Shown here: piece after piece, positions 1 to 9,550 of the stretch | Layout of the letters: each line of letters opens with the position of its first letter | How positions within the stretch are numbered: position 1 is the first letter of the stretch | Assembly (NCBI RefSeq): GCF_000611645.1 | Contig: NW_014012524.1 | Coordinates: forward strand, 1-16,720 | Source: Monoraphidium neglectum | Lineage: Eukaryota; Chlorophyta; Chlorophyceae; Sphaeropleales; Selenastraceae | Direction of reading: 5' to 3' | DNA length: 16,720 nt | Translations under genes and position numbers: made by a program | Notes under the pieces: model-generated | What the model was told of the DNA's origin: nothing | The model's database searches: none | The model's input: only the letters and a program-made list of their open reading frames with translations

Positions 1-2185
1 CGTCGCTCCCGCCCCCGCCCTCGCCGCGACGCCACCGCCGCCGCCGCCGCCGCCGCCGGCGCCGGCGCCTGCGCCGGCGGCGGCTGCGGCCACCGCCTTG
101 GCGGCGGAAGTCAGGGCTCCGGAGATTGAGGCGAGCAGCTCGTCTTGGGCTGCCACCACCGGCGCCACGCCCCCCAGGCTCACATAAGTGAAAACGTTCA
201 GCGCCCACGCGGCGGCCTCCACCCACGCTGCGGCCTCCACACACACGCCGCGCTCCCAGAGGGCCAGGGCCCGAGCAACCGCTCCCAGCAGCTGCCCCCT
301 ACCCTCCGGCGACATCTCCAAGGCATACATCGCCAGCACGCCCGGCGCCCAGCGCAGCGACGCGGCGGCGGCGGGGGCGGGGTCCGGCCAGCCGCGCAGG
401 AGGGGGAGCACGTCGTCGTCGCTGGCGGCGAGGCGCGCAACCGGGCCGCCGGGCACGTCGGCCGCGTCTCCAAGTAGGCTGGACAGGGTGTCTGCGGCAA
501 CCCTGCGTACCTCGCCCTGCGCGGCGCCGCAGGGGCAGGGCGCGGCCGTGCCAGGGTCGAGGGCGGGAGGCGTGGGGTCGCGAGCGCGTCAGTCAAGCGC
601 GCACACGCAAGGCCGCGAGGCCACGCGTGCGCGCGGCTCGTGCGCATGCCCGCATGCGTGAAGCCGCCGCAGACTCACCGTCGGGTCCACCACCGGGCTG
701 CCCGAGCTCGCCAGGCGCGCCAGCCACAGCACAGCATCCGGCTCTCGAATCAGCGCCTCTATCAGCACGCCCCGCTGCCGCGGCGCCCCCGCGGCCGCCG
801 CTGCGTTCACGCCTGGGACATCCTCGGCCCACGTTTCCAGCAGCGGCACCCTCGCGGTCTCTGAAGAGATCCCGTCGCATGCCATGCGCATGGCCACCTG
901 CAGAAAATCCGGGTTGACGCGCGCCGCCGCGCGGCCGCCGCCGCCCTGCGGCGCGGCGGCTGCGCGCAGGAGCTGGATCAGCTGCGCCCCCATCGCGCGC
1001 CAGTGCCGCGGCGCCAGGCTCGCCGACAAAAGCCTCAGGTACCGAGGGCTGGCGGCAGGGTTGCCGGCGGCGCGGTCGGCGCACTCTGCAGGCAGGAACA
1101 CCATGGCATGTAGAGCACGGGCCGCCGCGTAGGCGCAGGCGTCGCCCTCAACGGCCACGCGCGCGCACGCGGCGTCCACAAACGCCGGCTCGCCCGCCAG
1201 CCGGCGCAGGGGCGCCTCTCCGCCAAAGGTACCCAGGTGGGCGAGGCAGTTGAGGGCGTTGGCGCTTGCGTCGGGGCTGCGAGGCGGCGGAGGCGGCCGG
1301 CAAGGAAGGGGTATGGAAAAAGCAATACCCATCGGCTGAGGGACCCTGCTGAGCTGCACAGCGCCCCCCCCCTCCCGCGGAACAGCGCCTCCAAGGGTAG
1401 CCGCCTCCGCGCGTCCGCCGGCGCGCACCTCGCACCGGAGCGCCTGCTGTCCATGAGCGTCAGCAGCGCCTGCATCGCGTCGCCCTCCCTCAGGATCAGG
1501 GCGCACGCCTCGGGCTCAAACGCAGAGAGCATCGCCAGCGCGCCCGCCGCGGCCGTGGCGGTGGCGTCGTTGGCGCTCGAGAGGCAGGCGATGGCCCGCG
1601 CCAGGAAGCCGGGGGCAGACGCGAGCTGGAGCCGACGCGGGTTGGGGTCAGGGATGCCTGCGCATGAGGAAGCGCACGCGGCCGGCCGACGATTGTTGCA
1701 TCTCTGGCGCAGTGAAGACGCGGCTGCGGTTCCCGCGGGCGCTTGCAACGGCGCCGCGTCGGCTGCGCGAGCCTTGGTCCGGTCGGTGCGCTTGGCATCA
1801 CAAATGCGCCGCTCTGGCTGCCGCGGTCTCGCATCGCTGCTGCCCTCCCCCCCAAATCACTACCACCTTGCGATAGGAATGCGGCCGCCTGGAACACGGC
1901 CTGAAGCGCCCCCGAGTCCGTTGTCCTCATGCATCCCACCAGGTCCTGCAGCAGCGCGCCAGGCAGCGGCGTGCTGGTGTCTGCGGCGCCAGCGTCCGTC
2001 AGGGCCGCCAACGCGCCCTCCGCGCGGCTCAGCGTGTGTGCTGCGCCGCGGCCCTTGGACTTCTTGAGCAGGGTTATCAGGGTGCGGGTGACCTGTTCCA
2101 CGTCTGGGGGTGCTGCTGACAAAACTTCTGCTGTGGATGGCACCGCAGGCACTGCGGCGCGAGGCGCCGGGGCAGCCGGCGCCAT
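1..2185 (-). CDS. ARM-like/MYND-family protein, copy 3 (3' part missing)
   Basis: Third member of the tandem family, cut by the left edge. Exons on the minus strand are 2185..1867 (319 nt), 1657..1429 (229 nt), 1276..679 (598 nt) and 516..1, giving 554 residues so far. All junctions are GT-AG and the phases 1, 2 and 0 match the other two copies. The start is the ATG at 2185, aligned with copy 1 and copy 2 starts; the N-terminal signature LLKKSKGRGA is shared. Exon 4 is open to the window edge and aligns with exon 4 of copy 1 through the motif AASDDDVLPLLRGWPDP, the VEAAAW helix and the start of the Gly-rich linker (nine Gly codons near 35-58). The coiled-coil and MYND parts would lie to the left, outside the window. 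Specific to this copy: an 18-bp in-frame duplication of VEAAAW (205-240) and a diverged promoter. The helical armadillo/HEAT-like reading rests on leucine/alanine periodicity, not on a profile search. It appears intact as far as visible. Confidence 0.78.
35..58 (-). repeat. (CCG)8, Gly run in copy 3 linker
   Basis: Eight CCG units read as GGC glycine codons in the copy 3 frame. This is the beginning of the same Gly-rich linker seen in copies 1 and 2. Confidence 0.85.
205..240 (-). repeat. 18-bp tandem duplication in exon 4 of copy 3
   Basis: Positions 205-222 and 223-240 differ at one base and encode VEAAAW twice. Copies 1 and 2 have a single VEAAAW. The reading frame is kept. Confidence 0.88.
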
Positions 2186-2351
2186 GCGCCCCAGCCACCC
2201 AGGATTGCTGTGGCCAGGTGCACCGGGGCTGCTTGATCACTGCATGCTCCTGCTGATGCTTATTGAGTTATGCTTTGCTATTCTACTGGTAAGATTGTAG
2301 CGTCAGGGCCGCGCTGCAGACTGACTGTTAAAGGCGCGGGAAGATCAGCCC

Positions 2352-2564
2352 TCACTGCGGTACGGGATACAAGCTCAAGCACGGTTTCATCAGGGAATTG
2401 TGCCCTTTCGCAGGGCGGACATGAAAGTATACCTCAACTACCTTGGAGTCGTAGTCGGCCGTCACCGTCTCACCGGGGATCAAAGGAGCAAGAGTGCGGC
2501 AAGCAGCGGAGTGCACAAAGCGAGTGGGGTATCCCTGCCCGTACCCGTTCCATCGGGACTCATA
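2352..2564 (-). pseudogene. Protein-like relic frame, unassigned
   Basis: A 70-codon stop-to-stop frame on the minus strand, mostly inside the 156-bp insert. It reads GYPTRFVHSAACRTLAPL, then GETVTADYDSKVVEVYF. The composition is balanced and unlike the Ala/Arg/Pro-rich shadow frames elsewhere in the window. It has no N-terminal Met and ends soon after the insert. It could be a fragment of a transposon or of a host exon; I do not recognise the family. Confidence 0.35.
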
Positions 2565-2591
2565 TCACCAAATCACCTGAGGGCGGACATG
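2412..2591. mobile_element. 156-bp insert with 12-bp direct repeats in copy 3 promoter
   Basis: AGGGCGGACATG occurs at 2412-2423 and 2580-2591 around a 156-bp segment (2424-2579). The homologous DNA upstream of copies 1 and 2 reads GGCGGGCCTGCTATGG with one copy of the site and no insert (near 8505 and 14263). This is what an insertion with target-site duplication looks like. The ends show no terminal inverted repeats, so the element type is unknown. Confidence 0.6.
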
Positions 2592-2632
2592 CTATGATAA
2601 AGGGCACGGCCAGCGGGGCCTCACCGACACCC

Positions 2633-2639
2633 TGAGTCA
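2633..2639. promoter_or_regulatory. TGAGTCA (bZIP/AP-1 type) site upstream of copy 3
   Basis: Part of CACCCTGAGTCATG... Related blocks occur before all three copies. It is 448 bp from the copy 3 start, pushed out by the 156-bp insert. Binding is inferred from motif identity and conservation only. Confidence 0.4.
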
Positions 2640-3240
2640 TGCAGCCACGCTAGCAGCTGCTGCCTGGCAGGTGCAGGTGAGGTCGTCCACGAGTCCAGCA
2701 CCCGCATGTTCTCCAAGGAGCTGAAGGGCAAAGAATGCACACCTGAGGAACAGCTACGACGATGTGGCAAGGGCAGCGCTATGATAGCCATCGCCCGGTG
2801 CATGGTGAGGCTGGCCACCCCCCTCCCACGCACACGCGGTGCCGCATCCACCCTTTGCAGCGCCGAGTGCTGCGACGATGCTCCCTTGCATCAGGCGCGC
2901 GCGATTGTTGCTCATTCAAGAGGCAGCGTGGTGCATGGTGTCTGCTACGCCAGGACCAGCACTTGATGATCCGATGCCACAGACAGTGAGCCGGGTCCGC
3001 ACCGGGCCGACACAGTGACAGGCGCTCCTCCAACCTTGTGCAAAGGCGCCGTGCTGTTGTTGCTGACAATGGCGTAAGGTATGCTTTTCCTGTTCGCATG
3101 GAAACTGCTGTACGCCCTGAGGACTGGTGCCCACCCAGGGTGGACCGCGTGCAGCCTCCCCACCCTGCCGACTGCGCAGCCTCCAACGTCCCCTGCGGCC
3201 TCGGGAATTTGCACACTGCTGGCCATGTCACTGGCCGCCA

Positions 3241-3264
3241 CAGCAGCAGCAGCAGCAGCAGCAG
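3241..3264. repeat. (CAG)8 in intergenic DNA
   Basis: Eight pure CAG units in the copy 2 3' flank. The matching place after copy 1 (about 9138-9160) has only a short broken CAG/CCG run. Confidence 0.9.
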
Positions 3265-3290
3265 CCGCGCCAGCTGTGTCGCGCTGCACG

Positions 3291-3332
3291 CCTCCATGCA
3301 CGCTGCCGCATGTGACCCCAACTGCTGCAGCT
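3291..3332 (-). other. Conserved 3'-flank block, copy 2
   Basis: Partner of the block at 9184-9225, ending 535 bp downstream of the copy 2 stop. The distance from the stop codon is almost the same in both copies. Confidence 0.55.
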
Positions 3333-3588
3333 CAACGCATATCACCACATGTGAGCTGCATGTCCTTGCATATTTGCATGGCCCTACACGCAGTGCAGCG
3401 TTAAGATATTCCTCACGGCCAGCCACGGGAGTTGCAATGCGCTAGCAGGCAAGCACTGGTTTGCCACGCACCCCAAAAGGGGGCGGCCATTTGCGGCTGC
3501 GTATGCAGGGGTGCAGCGGAGTCTGCTGGAGGCCCAGTGGTGCAGGTGAGAGGGGGGTCTCCCACTGGAAGATGGGTATCCCAGCGAT

Positions 3589-3640
3589 CAAGGTAGCCCG
3601 CCAGCCGCCACCACGCCCGGGCCCAGGATGCTTTGCAGCA
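3589..3640 (-). other. Second conserved 3'-flank block, copy 2
   Basis: Partner of 9499-9550, about 227 bp past the copy 2 stop. The surrounding DNA is homologous but more diverged. Confidence 0.55.
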
Positions 3641-3866
3641 GGGCTCTCGCTGACAGCCCTTGAACATCAAACATGAACGCTCCGCAACAGCGCGAGTGCA
3701 CAACAAAGTGCGACAATACGATGCATGACAGCAACATGGGGAGCAGCTGCAGGAGATTGCAAAGAGGGACATTGCGAAAAGGTGTAGAGTACAAAGCATT
3801 GCGACAGTTTGCGGCGATGGCACGAAAGCAGTATTGACTCTTTTGAGTGGTCTGCCCCAGAGCTGA

Positions 3867-4528
3867 TCAAGTCAAACCACCCACAGCGGGTTCCTGCGCC
3901 CGCAGCTGCCGCTGCGCCTCCTCGCACCACCGCCTGTGCCCGGCCCGCACCCAGTGGTTCCGGCAGCAGGCCTGGCTGCAGTAGCGCACGCCCGTCACGG
4001 GGCCACACCCCGCGCAGCGCCGCAGCTGTGCGCCGTCCGCCGCTGTCGCACCGCAGAACGCGCAGTGCCGCCGCTGCCGGCCGGCGGGCGTGCTGGCCTC
4101 GGCCTCACCCCCCTTGCCTTGGCGCCGCCGCGCCCCCGCCGCAGCTGCAGCTGGTAGCCACCCTGGAGGGACCAGCGGCTCGTGATACGCATGACACTCG
4201 CCCGCACCCACCGCCTCAAAGTCCGCATATGCCACCTCGATCGCGTCCGCCGCCGCCGCGAGCCAGCAGGCGAGCCCGCCGCCTGGCGACATGGCCCCAG
4301 GGGTGCGCACCGTTGCGGTCAGGCGGCCGTTTATGGCTGGGTCAAGGCAGGCGCCGGGGGGCCCTGGCGGCGGGCCTCGGCCAACGCAGGTGCTGCAAGT
4401 GAAGTCGTTCCTATTGTGTAGCGCGGCGACGAGGGTGGGGCTGGCAGCAAACAGCCGAGCCCATCGCTCACTCTCATCCTCCCCATTACTGCGATAGCAA
4501 GCCGCCTCCTCTCCACCCTCCTCCTCCC

Positions 4529-4575
<47 letters not shown>

Positions 4576-4701
4576 TCCTCCTCCTCGTCTTTGTTAGCAT
4601 GGTCCAACCACTTGGTCCGGGCGCTCCATACATTCAGCTGCTGCTGCAGCTGCTGCACGTGCCGCAGCGCCTCCTGCACCTGCTGCTGCATCTGCTGCAC
4701 T

Positions 4702-4752
<51 letters not shown>

Positions 4753-7700
4753 GGCTGTGGCTGTGGCTGTGGCTGCATCTGCTGCAAGTGCTGCTGCAGC
4801 AGCTGGAGCTGCTGCTGCAGGCGCTGTTGCAGCTGTTGCTGCACCTGCTGCACCTGCTGCAGCTGCTGCTGCAGCTGCTGCGTCTCCCGCCGCTGCTGTG
4901 TCTGTTGCCACTGCAACGGCTGGGCTCGCGAAACCTCTGCAAATTCCTGCCGCGCCGCAGCCTCGCGCGCCTGGACCACGCAGCGGACCGCGTCGCGCGC
5001 CGCCGCCAGCCGCGCCCCGCGCTCTGCGGCTTTCTCACTCGCCGTCCGCATGTCCGGGTACGGCGCAGCTGCCACTACAGCAGCTTCCTCCTGCACAATC
5101 TCCCAAAGCTGGTCAAGCAGCAGACGCGCGCGCGCCGCGTCGCTGCTTGGCACCGCGCCGGCGCCGGGGTCCGTGCCGGCACGGGCGATGCAGCGCCGCG
5201 CCTCCACCACTGCAAGCGCCAGCAGCGCGAGCGATTTCAGCTCGCCGCAGCCGCCCACTGCAGCGACCGCCGCCCACAGCTCGTCCCAGTCCCCAGGCCC
5301 AGGCGCTACTGCAGCCGCCACCATGGCCCCGCCCGCCCTACTCCGGCTGCCGCCGCCGCCGTCCTCCTCACCCTCGCCGCCGTCCCCGGTCGCCAGCGGC
5401 CACACAGCGTGGCGCCCTGAGCCAGGGAGCCGCATTATCAGCACATGGGCGAGCACGGCGAGCACACAGCGGCATACCGCGTGCGCCGCAGCTGCCGCGA
5501 CAGCCTCGGCTGCCTCGGCTGCCGCGGCTGCCGCGGCGGTCCCAGCTTCCTCTTCCTTGCTCAGACGCTCGCACGCCGCCCCTGCCCCATCGCCCTCGTC
5601 CCCAACGCCGCCGCCGCCGCCGCCGCCGCCGCCACGCAGCTCCCAGCGCCGCTGCCGCAACCGCGCGTGGTCGGCGAGCACGGCGCTGCAGCGGCGCAGG
5701 ATGCCTGGGGCGTCGCGCATGAGCTCGCACCACGGCTGCAGCAGAGACGGGCTTGACGCTTCGGCGGGGACATTGGCGTGCGCCACGAGGGCCGGCGGCA
5801 GCTGCGGGCTCGCGAGGGCCTGGGCCGCGCACGCGGCGCCGAGCCAGCTGTGGCAGCCGCCGCCCAGGGACAGCAGGCGCGTCGCGGCGACGAGGGACCG
5901 GAGCAGGGCGATGTGGGGGCCCCACATTGGCCCGACAGGCCCGGCGGCGCCCAGGCTGACTACTTTGCTGATGCAGAGCAGGGAGGCTGTGAGATGGACT
6001 GCGGTCCTGCGGCCGCAGGCAGCTGCAGCCTCGCTGCCGACGCCGATGTCAGCAATGCTGGGCGGGCCTGCAGAGCTCCCACCGCCGGCCGCGCCGCCCC
6101 CGCCGCAGTTGCGAACGCCGTCGGCCCTTCCATCCCCGCCGCCGCCGCGCCGGCTCCCGCTCCACGCCCCCTCCCCGGACTCCGCCTCTGCGGCCGCCTC
6201 CGCTACGCCGCCGTCGCCACCGCCGCCGCCGGCTGCGGCCGCCGCCTCGGAGGCGGATGTCAGGGCGCGAGCGATTGCATTGAGCAGCTCTGCCTGGGCC
6301 GCCGCAAACGGGGCCACCTCGCAGGGGCCCATGTCAGTGAGCACGTGCAGCGCCCACGCGGCGGCCTCCACCCACTCGGCGCGCCGCCCGCCCAGGCCCC
6401 GAGCCACCGTGTGTGCGAACTGCTCCATGGCGGCCGGCGACATGTCTCCGGCAGACATCGCCAGGACGCCCGGCACGAAGCGCAGCGAAGCAAGAGCGGC
6501 GTTGGGGTCCAAACATCGGCGCAGCAGGGGCAAAACATCATCGTCGCTGGCCGCCAAGCGCGAAACGGGGCCGCCGCGCAAGTCGGCCGCGTCCCCCAGC
6601 AGGGTGATCAGGAGGTCCGCCGCGGCCATGCGAAGTTCGCCCTGCGCGGGGCGCCGCAGGCGCCGGGCACGGCCTTGCCGGGGTCGAGGACGCGAGACGC
6701 GGCGCCGCGCACATGCAAGGCAGCGAGCCTGCGCCCGTGCGGCCCATGTGCATGCCCACACACATGCGGGCGCGCGCTCACCGTAGGGTCGACCAGGCGG
6801 CTCCACGAGCTCGCCAGGCGCGCCAGCCACAGCACAGCATCCGGCTCTTGAATGAGCACCTCCATCAGCACGCCCCGCGGCCGCGCCGCCCCCGCCGCCA
6901 CCACCGCGTCAAGGGCTTCGACAGTCTTGAACCACGGCTGCAGCAGCGGCGCCCTCGCACTCTCCGCCACGACCCCGTCCCATGCCAGGCGCAGGACCAC
7001 GTGCAAACATTCTGGGTCGGGGCGCGCCGCCGCGGGTCCGCCGCCGCTCAACAGCGGCGCAGCGACAGCGCGCAGGAGCTCCAAGAGCCGCGCCCCCAGG
7101 GCGCGCCAGTGGCGCGGCGCCAAGCTCGCCGACATGAGCGAGGGGACGGGGTGATAGCCGGTGGCGGCCCCGGCGGCGGCGGGGTTTGCAGGCAGGAACG
7201 CCATTTCGTGGAGCGCGCGGGCCGCCGTATACGCGCCCGCGTCCCAGGTGCCGACGACGCGCGCGCAGACAGCATCCAGAACGCCAGCTCGGCCGCCAGC
7301 TGGCGCAAGGGCGCCTCGCCGCCGAAGGCGCCCAGGTTGGCGAGGCAGTTGAGGGCGTTGGCGCTCGTGTGGGGGCTGCGGGACAGGAAAGGCGGCCAGA
7401 AATAAATGGGGAAGGACGAAGTAAGGGGCATCGGCTGGGGGCCAAGCAGCCGCCTAATGAGCTCCAGCGCGGCCCCCGGGCAAGTGCTGAGGCCCGCACC
7501 TCGCGCCGGAGTGCCTGCCGTCCACGAGTGTCAGCAGCGCCTGCACGGCGCCGCCCTGCTGCAGGATCAGGCCACACGCCTCGGGCTCAAACGCGGAGAG
7601 CGTTGCCAGCGCGTCCGCCGCGACCGTGGCGGTGTCGTCGTTGGCGCTGGAGAGGCAGGCGACGGCGCGGGCCAGGAAGCCGGGGGCTGACGCGAGCTGG

Positions 7701-8276
7701 AGCCGGCGCGGGTTGGGCTTTGGGATGCCTGCGCGCACGCACGCGTGAGAGAGCGTGCCCGGCCGGCCCAAGAGCGTTGCGGCTCACGTCATGTGAAGCC
7801 ATGGCGTCGGTCCCTTGGCGCGCCGACCCACGCAGTGGCGCAGCGTCGACTGCGCAAGGGGAGGGCCGGTCCGCGCGCCCGCGCCTCAAATGTGCCGGCT
7901 TGCGCGGTCATGCGCGCCATCCCCACCCCCCACCACCACCACCACCATCACCTCGAGACAGGAATGCCGCCGCCTGGAGCACCGTCTGCAGCGCCCCTGA
8001 GTCCGTGGTCCGCATGCAGCCCACCAAATCCTGCAGCAGCGCGCCAGGCAGCGCCGTGCTGGTGTCTGCGGCGCAGGCAGCGGCCAGGGCCGCCAACGGG
8101 CTGCGTGTGCGGCCGAGCGTGTCGACGGCGCTGCGGCCCTTGGACTTCTTGAGCAGGGTTACCAGTGTGTGAGTGGCCTGTTCAACAACTGGGGGTGCTG
8201 CTGACGGCGTAAACACCGCTGCTGTGGGTGGCGCCGCAGGCGACGCTGCACCGGGCGCCTGGGCAGCGTGCGGCAT
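3867..8276 (-). CDS. ARM-like/MYND zinc-finger protein, copy 2 (apparent frameshift in exon 3)
   Basis: Exons on the minus strand are 8276..7952 (325 nt), 7728..7500 (229 nt), 7375..6782 (594 nt) and 6641..3867 (2775 nt); all introns are GT-AG, phases 1, 2, 0. Exon 3 is one base short of being in frame: comparison with copies 1 and 3 places a missing C between 7279 and 7278. As written, translation leaves the frame after residue 217 and stops at 7050-7048 (about 293 aa); with the base present the protein would be about 1,307 aa. Regions, numbered for the in-frame form: helical armadillo/HEAT-like about 1-510, Gly-rich linker about 513-593, second helical region including nine Gly (5607-5633), Gln/Glu-rich coiled coil about 960-1087 with uninterrupted runs of 16 and 14 Gln, a conserved stretch with FTCSTC, and the MYND finger at 4064..3924. 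The start at 8276 is chosen over an in-frame ATG at 8474 because copies 1 and 2 share GGCGCCCGAGCTGCCCAGG (plus strand) right beside it. It may be a recent pseudogene or a sequencing/assembly error; the long open exon 4 favours a functional or very recently broken gene. Confidence 0.75.
3924..4064 (-). other. MYND zinc-finger coding segment, copy 2
   Basis: Same eight ligands and spacing as in copy 1. By eye only one of the 47 residues differs (HRRWC for HRRQC). It is far more conserved than the coiled-coil region just upstream. Confidence 0.87.
4530..4571 (-). repeat. (CTG)14, coding for 14 Gln in copy 2
   Basis: Fourteen uninterrupted CTG units on the plus strand are CAG codons in the copy 2 frame. 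They follow five Glu codons (CTC units) and precede GEEEGGEE. Copy 1 has no such run at this place; it has eight Glu and QQPQPQ. Confidence 0.95.
4704..4751 (-). repeat. (CTG)16, coding for 16 Gln in copy 2
   Basis: Sixteen pure CTG units, read as CAG codons, followed in protein order on the N-terminal side by QPQPQPQP (TGGCTG units 4752-4775). It lies within a Gln-rich coiled-coil stretch spanning about 4633-4910. Confidence 0.95.
5607..5633 (-). repeat. (GCC)9, nine Gly codons in copy 2
   Basis: Pure GCC units on the plus strand read as GGC glycine codons before VGDEGDGAG. They form a flexible linker within the second helical region. Copy 1 has a shorter broken Gly run at the same place. 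Confidence 0.9.
7278..7279 (-). other. Apparent one-base deletion (frameshift) in copy 2 exon 3
   Basis: On the minus strand copy 2 reads TTC then TGGATGCTG, where the other copies have TTC followed by a full Leu/Val codon, then GAC/GAT-type codons. Adding one C restores the frame to the conserved segment ending HEMAFLPAN and to the exon 3 donor. Exon 3 is 594 nt where 595 is needed to keep phase. Confidence 0.82.
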
Positions 8277-8368
8277 GGCGCCCGAGCTGCCCAGGGTTAT
8301 GTGGCCAGACGCACTGGGGCTTGAATCACTGCATGCTCTAGGTTGCTTTGTCGTGTGCTCGTTTGATA

Positions 8369-8446
8369 CCGTATGTGACTTGTATGTTTGTAACAGTGTG
8401 TGGGCCGCGGGCGTGGGGGATTGCAGGCGCGGGAGCCTTGAATCGC
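8369..8446 (-). promoter_or_regulatory. Conserved proximal promoter blocks of copy 2
   Basis: Contains CCGTATGTGACTTGTATG (8369-8386), identical to copy 1, and a 52-bp block (8395-8446) that matches 14152-14203 at 49 positions. It lies 93-170 bp upstream of the start codon. Flanking bases are less similar, which hints at selection or recent conversion. Confidence 0.45.
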
Positions 8447-8548
8447 TCGCGCTGTGAGTGACGAACTCAAGCAAGTGACCGGTATCACGTGTGTGGCAAT
8501 CTACACGGCGGGCCTGCTATGGCACGGCCTGTGGGCGCCCACACACCC

Positions 8549-8555
8549 TGAGTCA
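8549..8555. promoter_or_regulatory. TGAGTCA (bZIP/AP-1 type) site upstream of copy 2
   Basis: Same motif, 273 bp upstream of the copy 2 start, within ACACCCTGAGTCATG. Confidence 0.4.
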
Positions 8556-9183
8556 TGTGACAGCGGACACGCAGCTGCTGCCCCACAGGTGGCAGGAGCA
8601 GGCGCACCTACCCACTGGCCAGGGAGCTGGAGGGGAAAGAATTCAACCCTGAGAGGCAGCAGCGACGACGTGGCAAGGGCGGCGTTGGCCGACGCCCTGT
8701 TCGTGGCGAGGCCGGCCCCGACCTGAGGGCGCCGCATCCGCCCCTTGCAGCGTCGAGTGCTGCGACGATGCTTGCATGCATCAGTCGCGTGAGATTGGTT
8801 TTTCAATTATGAGACCATCATGTTATATACGGTAGTGTGCCAGGTCTGCAACAACAGAGCCTGACACCATGGATGCTCAGACCGCGACAGCCGCTCCTCC
8901 AAGCCCCTGTGCAAAGCTGCCATGCTGCTTTGCTTGCGAGTGGTGTGAGTCATGCTCATCCGGCAGCATGTATTGCACATATGATTTCCTGGTCACTTGG
9001 GGAGTTGCCCGACGTTCTGTGGCTTGTGCCCATCCAGGTTGGGGCCGCGTGCGCAGCCTCCTCACCCTGCCGACTGCGCAGCCTCCCAACGCACCCCGCG
9101 GCCTCAGGCGTTGCACGCTGCTGGCCGTGCTGCGCGCCGCCGCAGCAGCAGCCGCCGCTGCGGCACTTATGTTGCATTGCGCA

Positions 9184-9225
9184 CCTCCATGCACGCTGCC
9201 GCATGTGACCCCAACTGCCGCAGCT
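9184..9225 (-). other. Conserved 3'-flank block, copy 1
   Basis: A 42-bp stretch that matches 3291-3332 at 41 positions, ending 539 bp downstream of the copy 1 stop. It is probably in or near the 3' UTR. No RNA family is recognised. Confidence 0.55.
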
Positions 9226-9229
9226 TACA
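9225..9229 (-). terminator. Candidate TGTAA poly(A) signal of copy 1
   Basis: TGTAA on the minus strand, the signal typical of chlorophycean mRNAs, about 535 bp after the stop; a second one is at 9266-9270. The equivalent place after copy 2 reads TTGAG, so the signal is not shared. Confidence 0.35.
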
Positions 9230-9498
9230 CGCATCACCACAGGTGTGCTGAATGTACTTGCACATTTACACGGTTCTACAAGTATGCACTGGCACTTCAA
9301 TATGTTCCTCCAGGTCAGCCATGGGTGTTGCAGTGCACTGGCAGGCAAGCACTGGAGCAGATGCATGAGGCCGATGGCCACACACCCACAAGGGGCGCAA
9401 TTCCAACCGCGAGCGCAAGGGTGCGCCGAGGATTGCTGGAAGCCCAGTGCTGCGGGCGGCAGGGGGATATCCCACCGGTAGAGGGGTACTCCAGCGGG

Positions 9499-9550
9499 CA
9501 AGGTAGCCCGCCAGCGGCCACCACGCCCGGGCCCGGGGTGCTTTGCAGCA
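9499..9550 (-). other. Second conserved 3'-flank block, copy 1
   Basis: A 52-bp block with CCCGGGCCC at its centre; it matches 3589-3640 at 49 positions and lies about 214 bp past the stop codon, probably inside the 3' UTR. Confidence 0.55.

Larger units (their letters stand above)
2186..3866. other. Intergenic DNA between copy 3 and copy 2
   Basis: No gene is supported here. From the left it holds the diverged copy 3 promoter, a 156-bp insert between direct repeats (2412-2591), the TGAGTCA block (2633-2639), (CAG)8 at 3241-3264, and copy 2's 3' flank with two conserved blocks (3291-3332, 3589-3640). No plus-strand TTACA (TGTAA on the minus strand) was found, so the copy 2 poly(A) site is not apparent. 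Confidence 0.7.

Noticed and set aside
2424..2579. Insert as an introner-type intron
   Set aside because: It has duplicated ends but no GT...AG boundaries at the insert ends and lies outside any gene.
4591..6786. 731-codon plus-strand frame opposite copy 2, full of Cys runs
   Set aside because: It is the antisense of exon 4: CTG repeats read as TGC, and the rest is Ala/Ser/Arg/Pro-rich. The minus-strand frame has the MYND finger and homologues in copies 1 and 3.
5778..6851. 357-codon plus-strand frame
   Set aside because: Antisense shadow of copy 2 exon 4, intron 3 and the end of exon 3; GC-rich DNA keeps many frames open and no domain is visible.
7921..7951. Run of CAC units as a coding His tract
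   Set aside because: It lies just past the exon 1 donor of copy 2, inside intron 1; the minus-strand reading is the intron start GTGATGGTGG.
7186..8172. 328-codon plus-strand frame
   Set aside because: Antisense of exons 1-3 and introns of copy 2; crosses conserved splice sites and has Arg/Pro/Ala-only composition.
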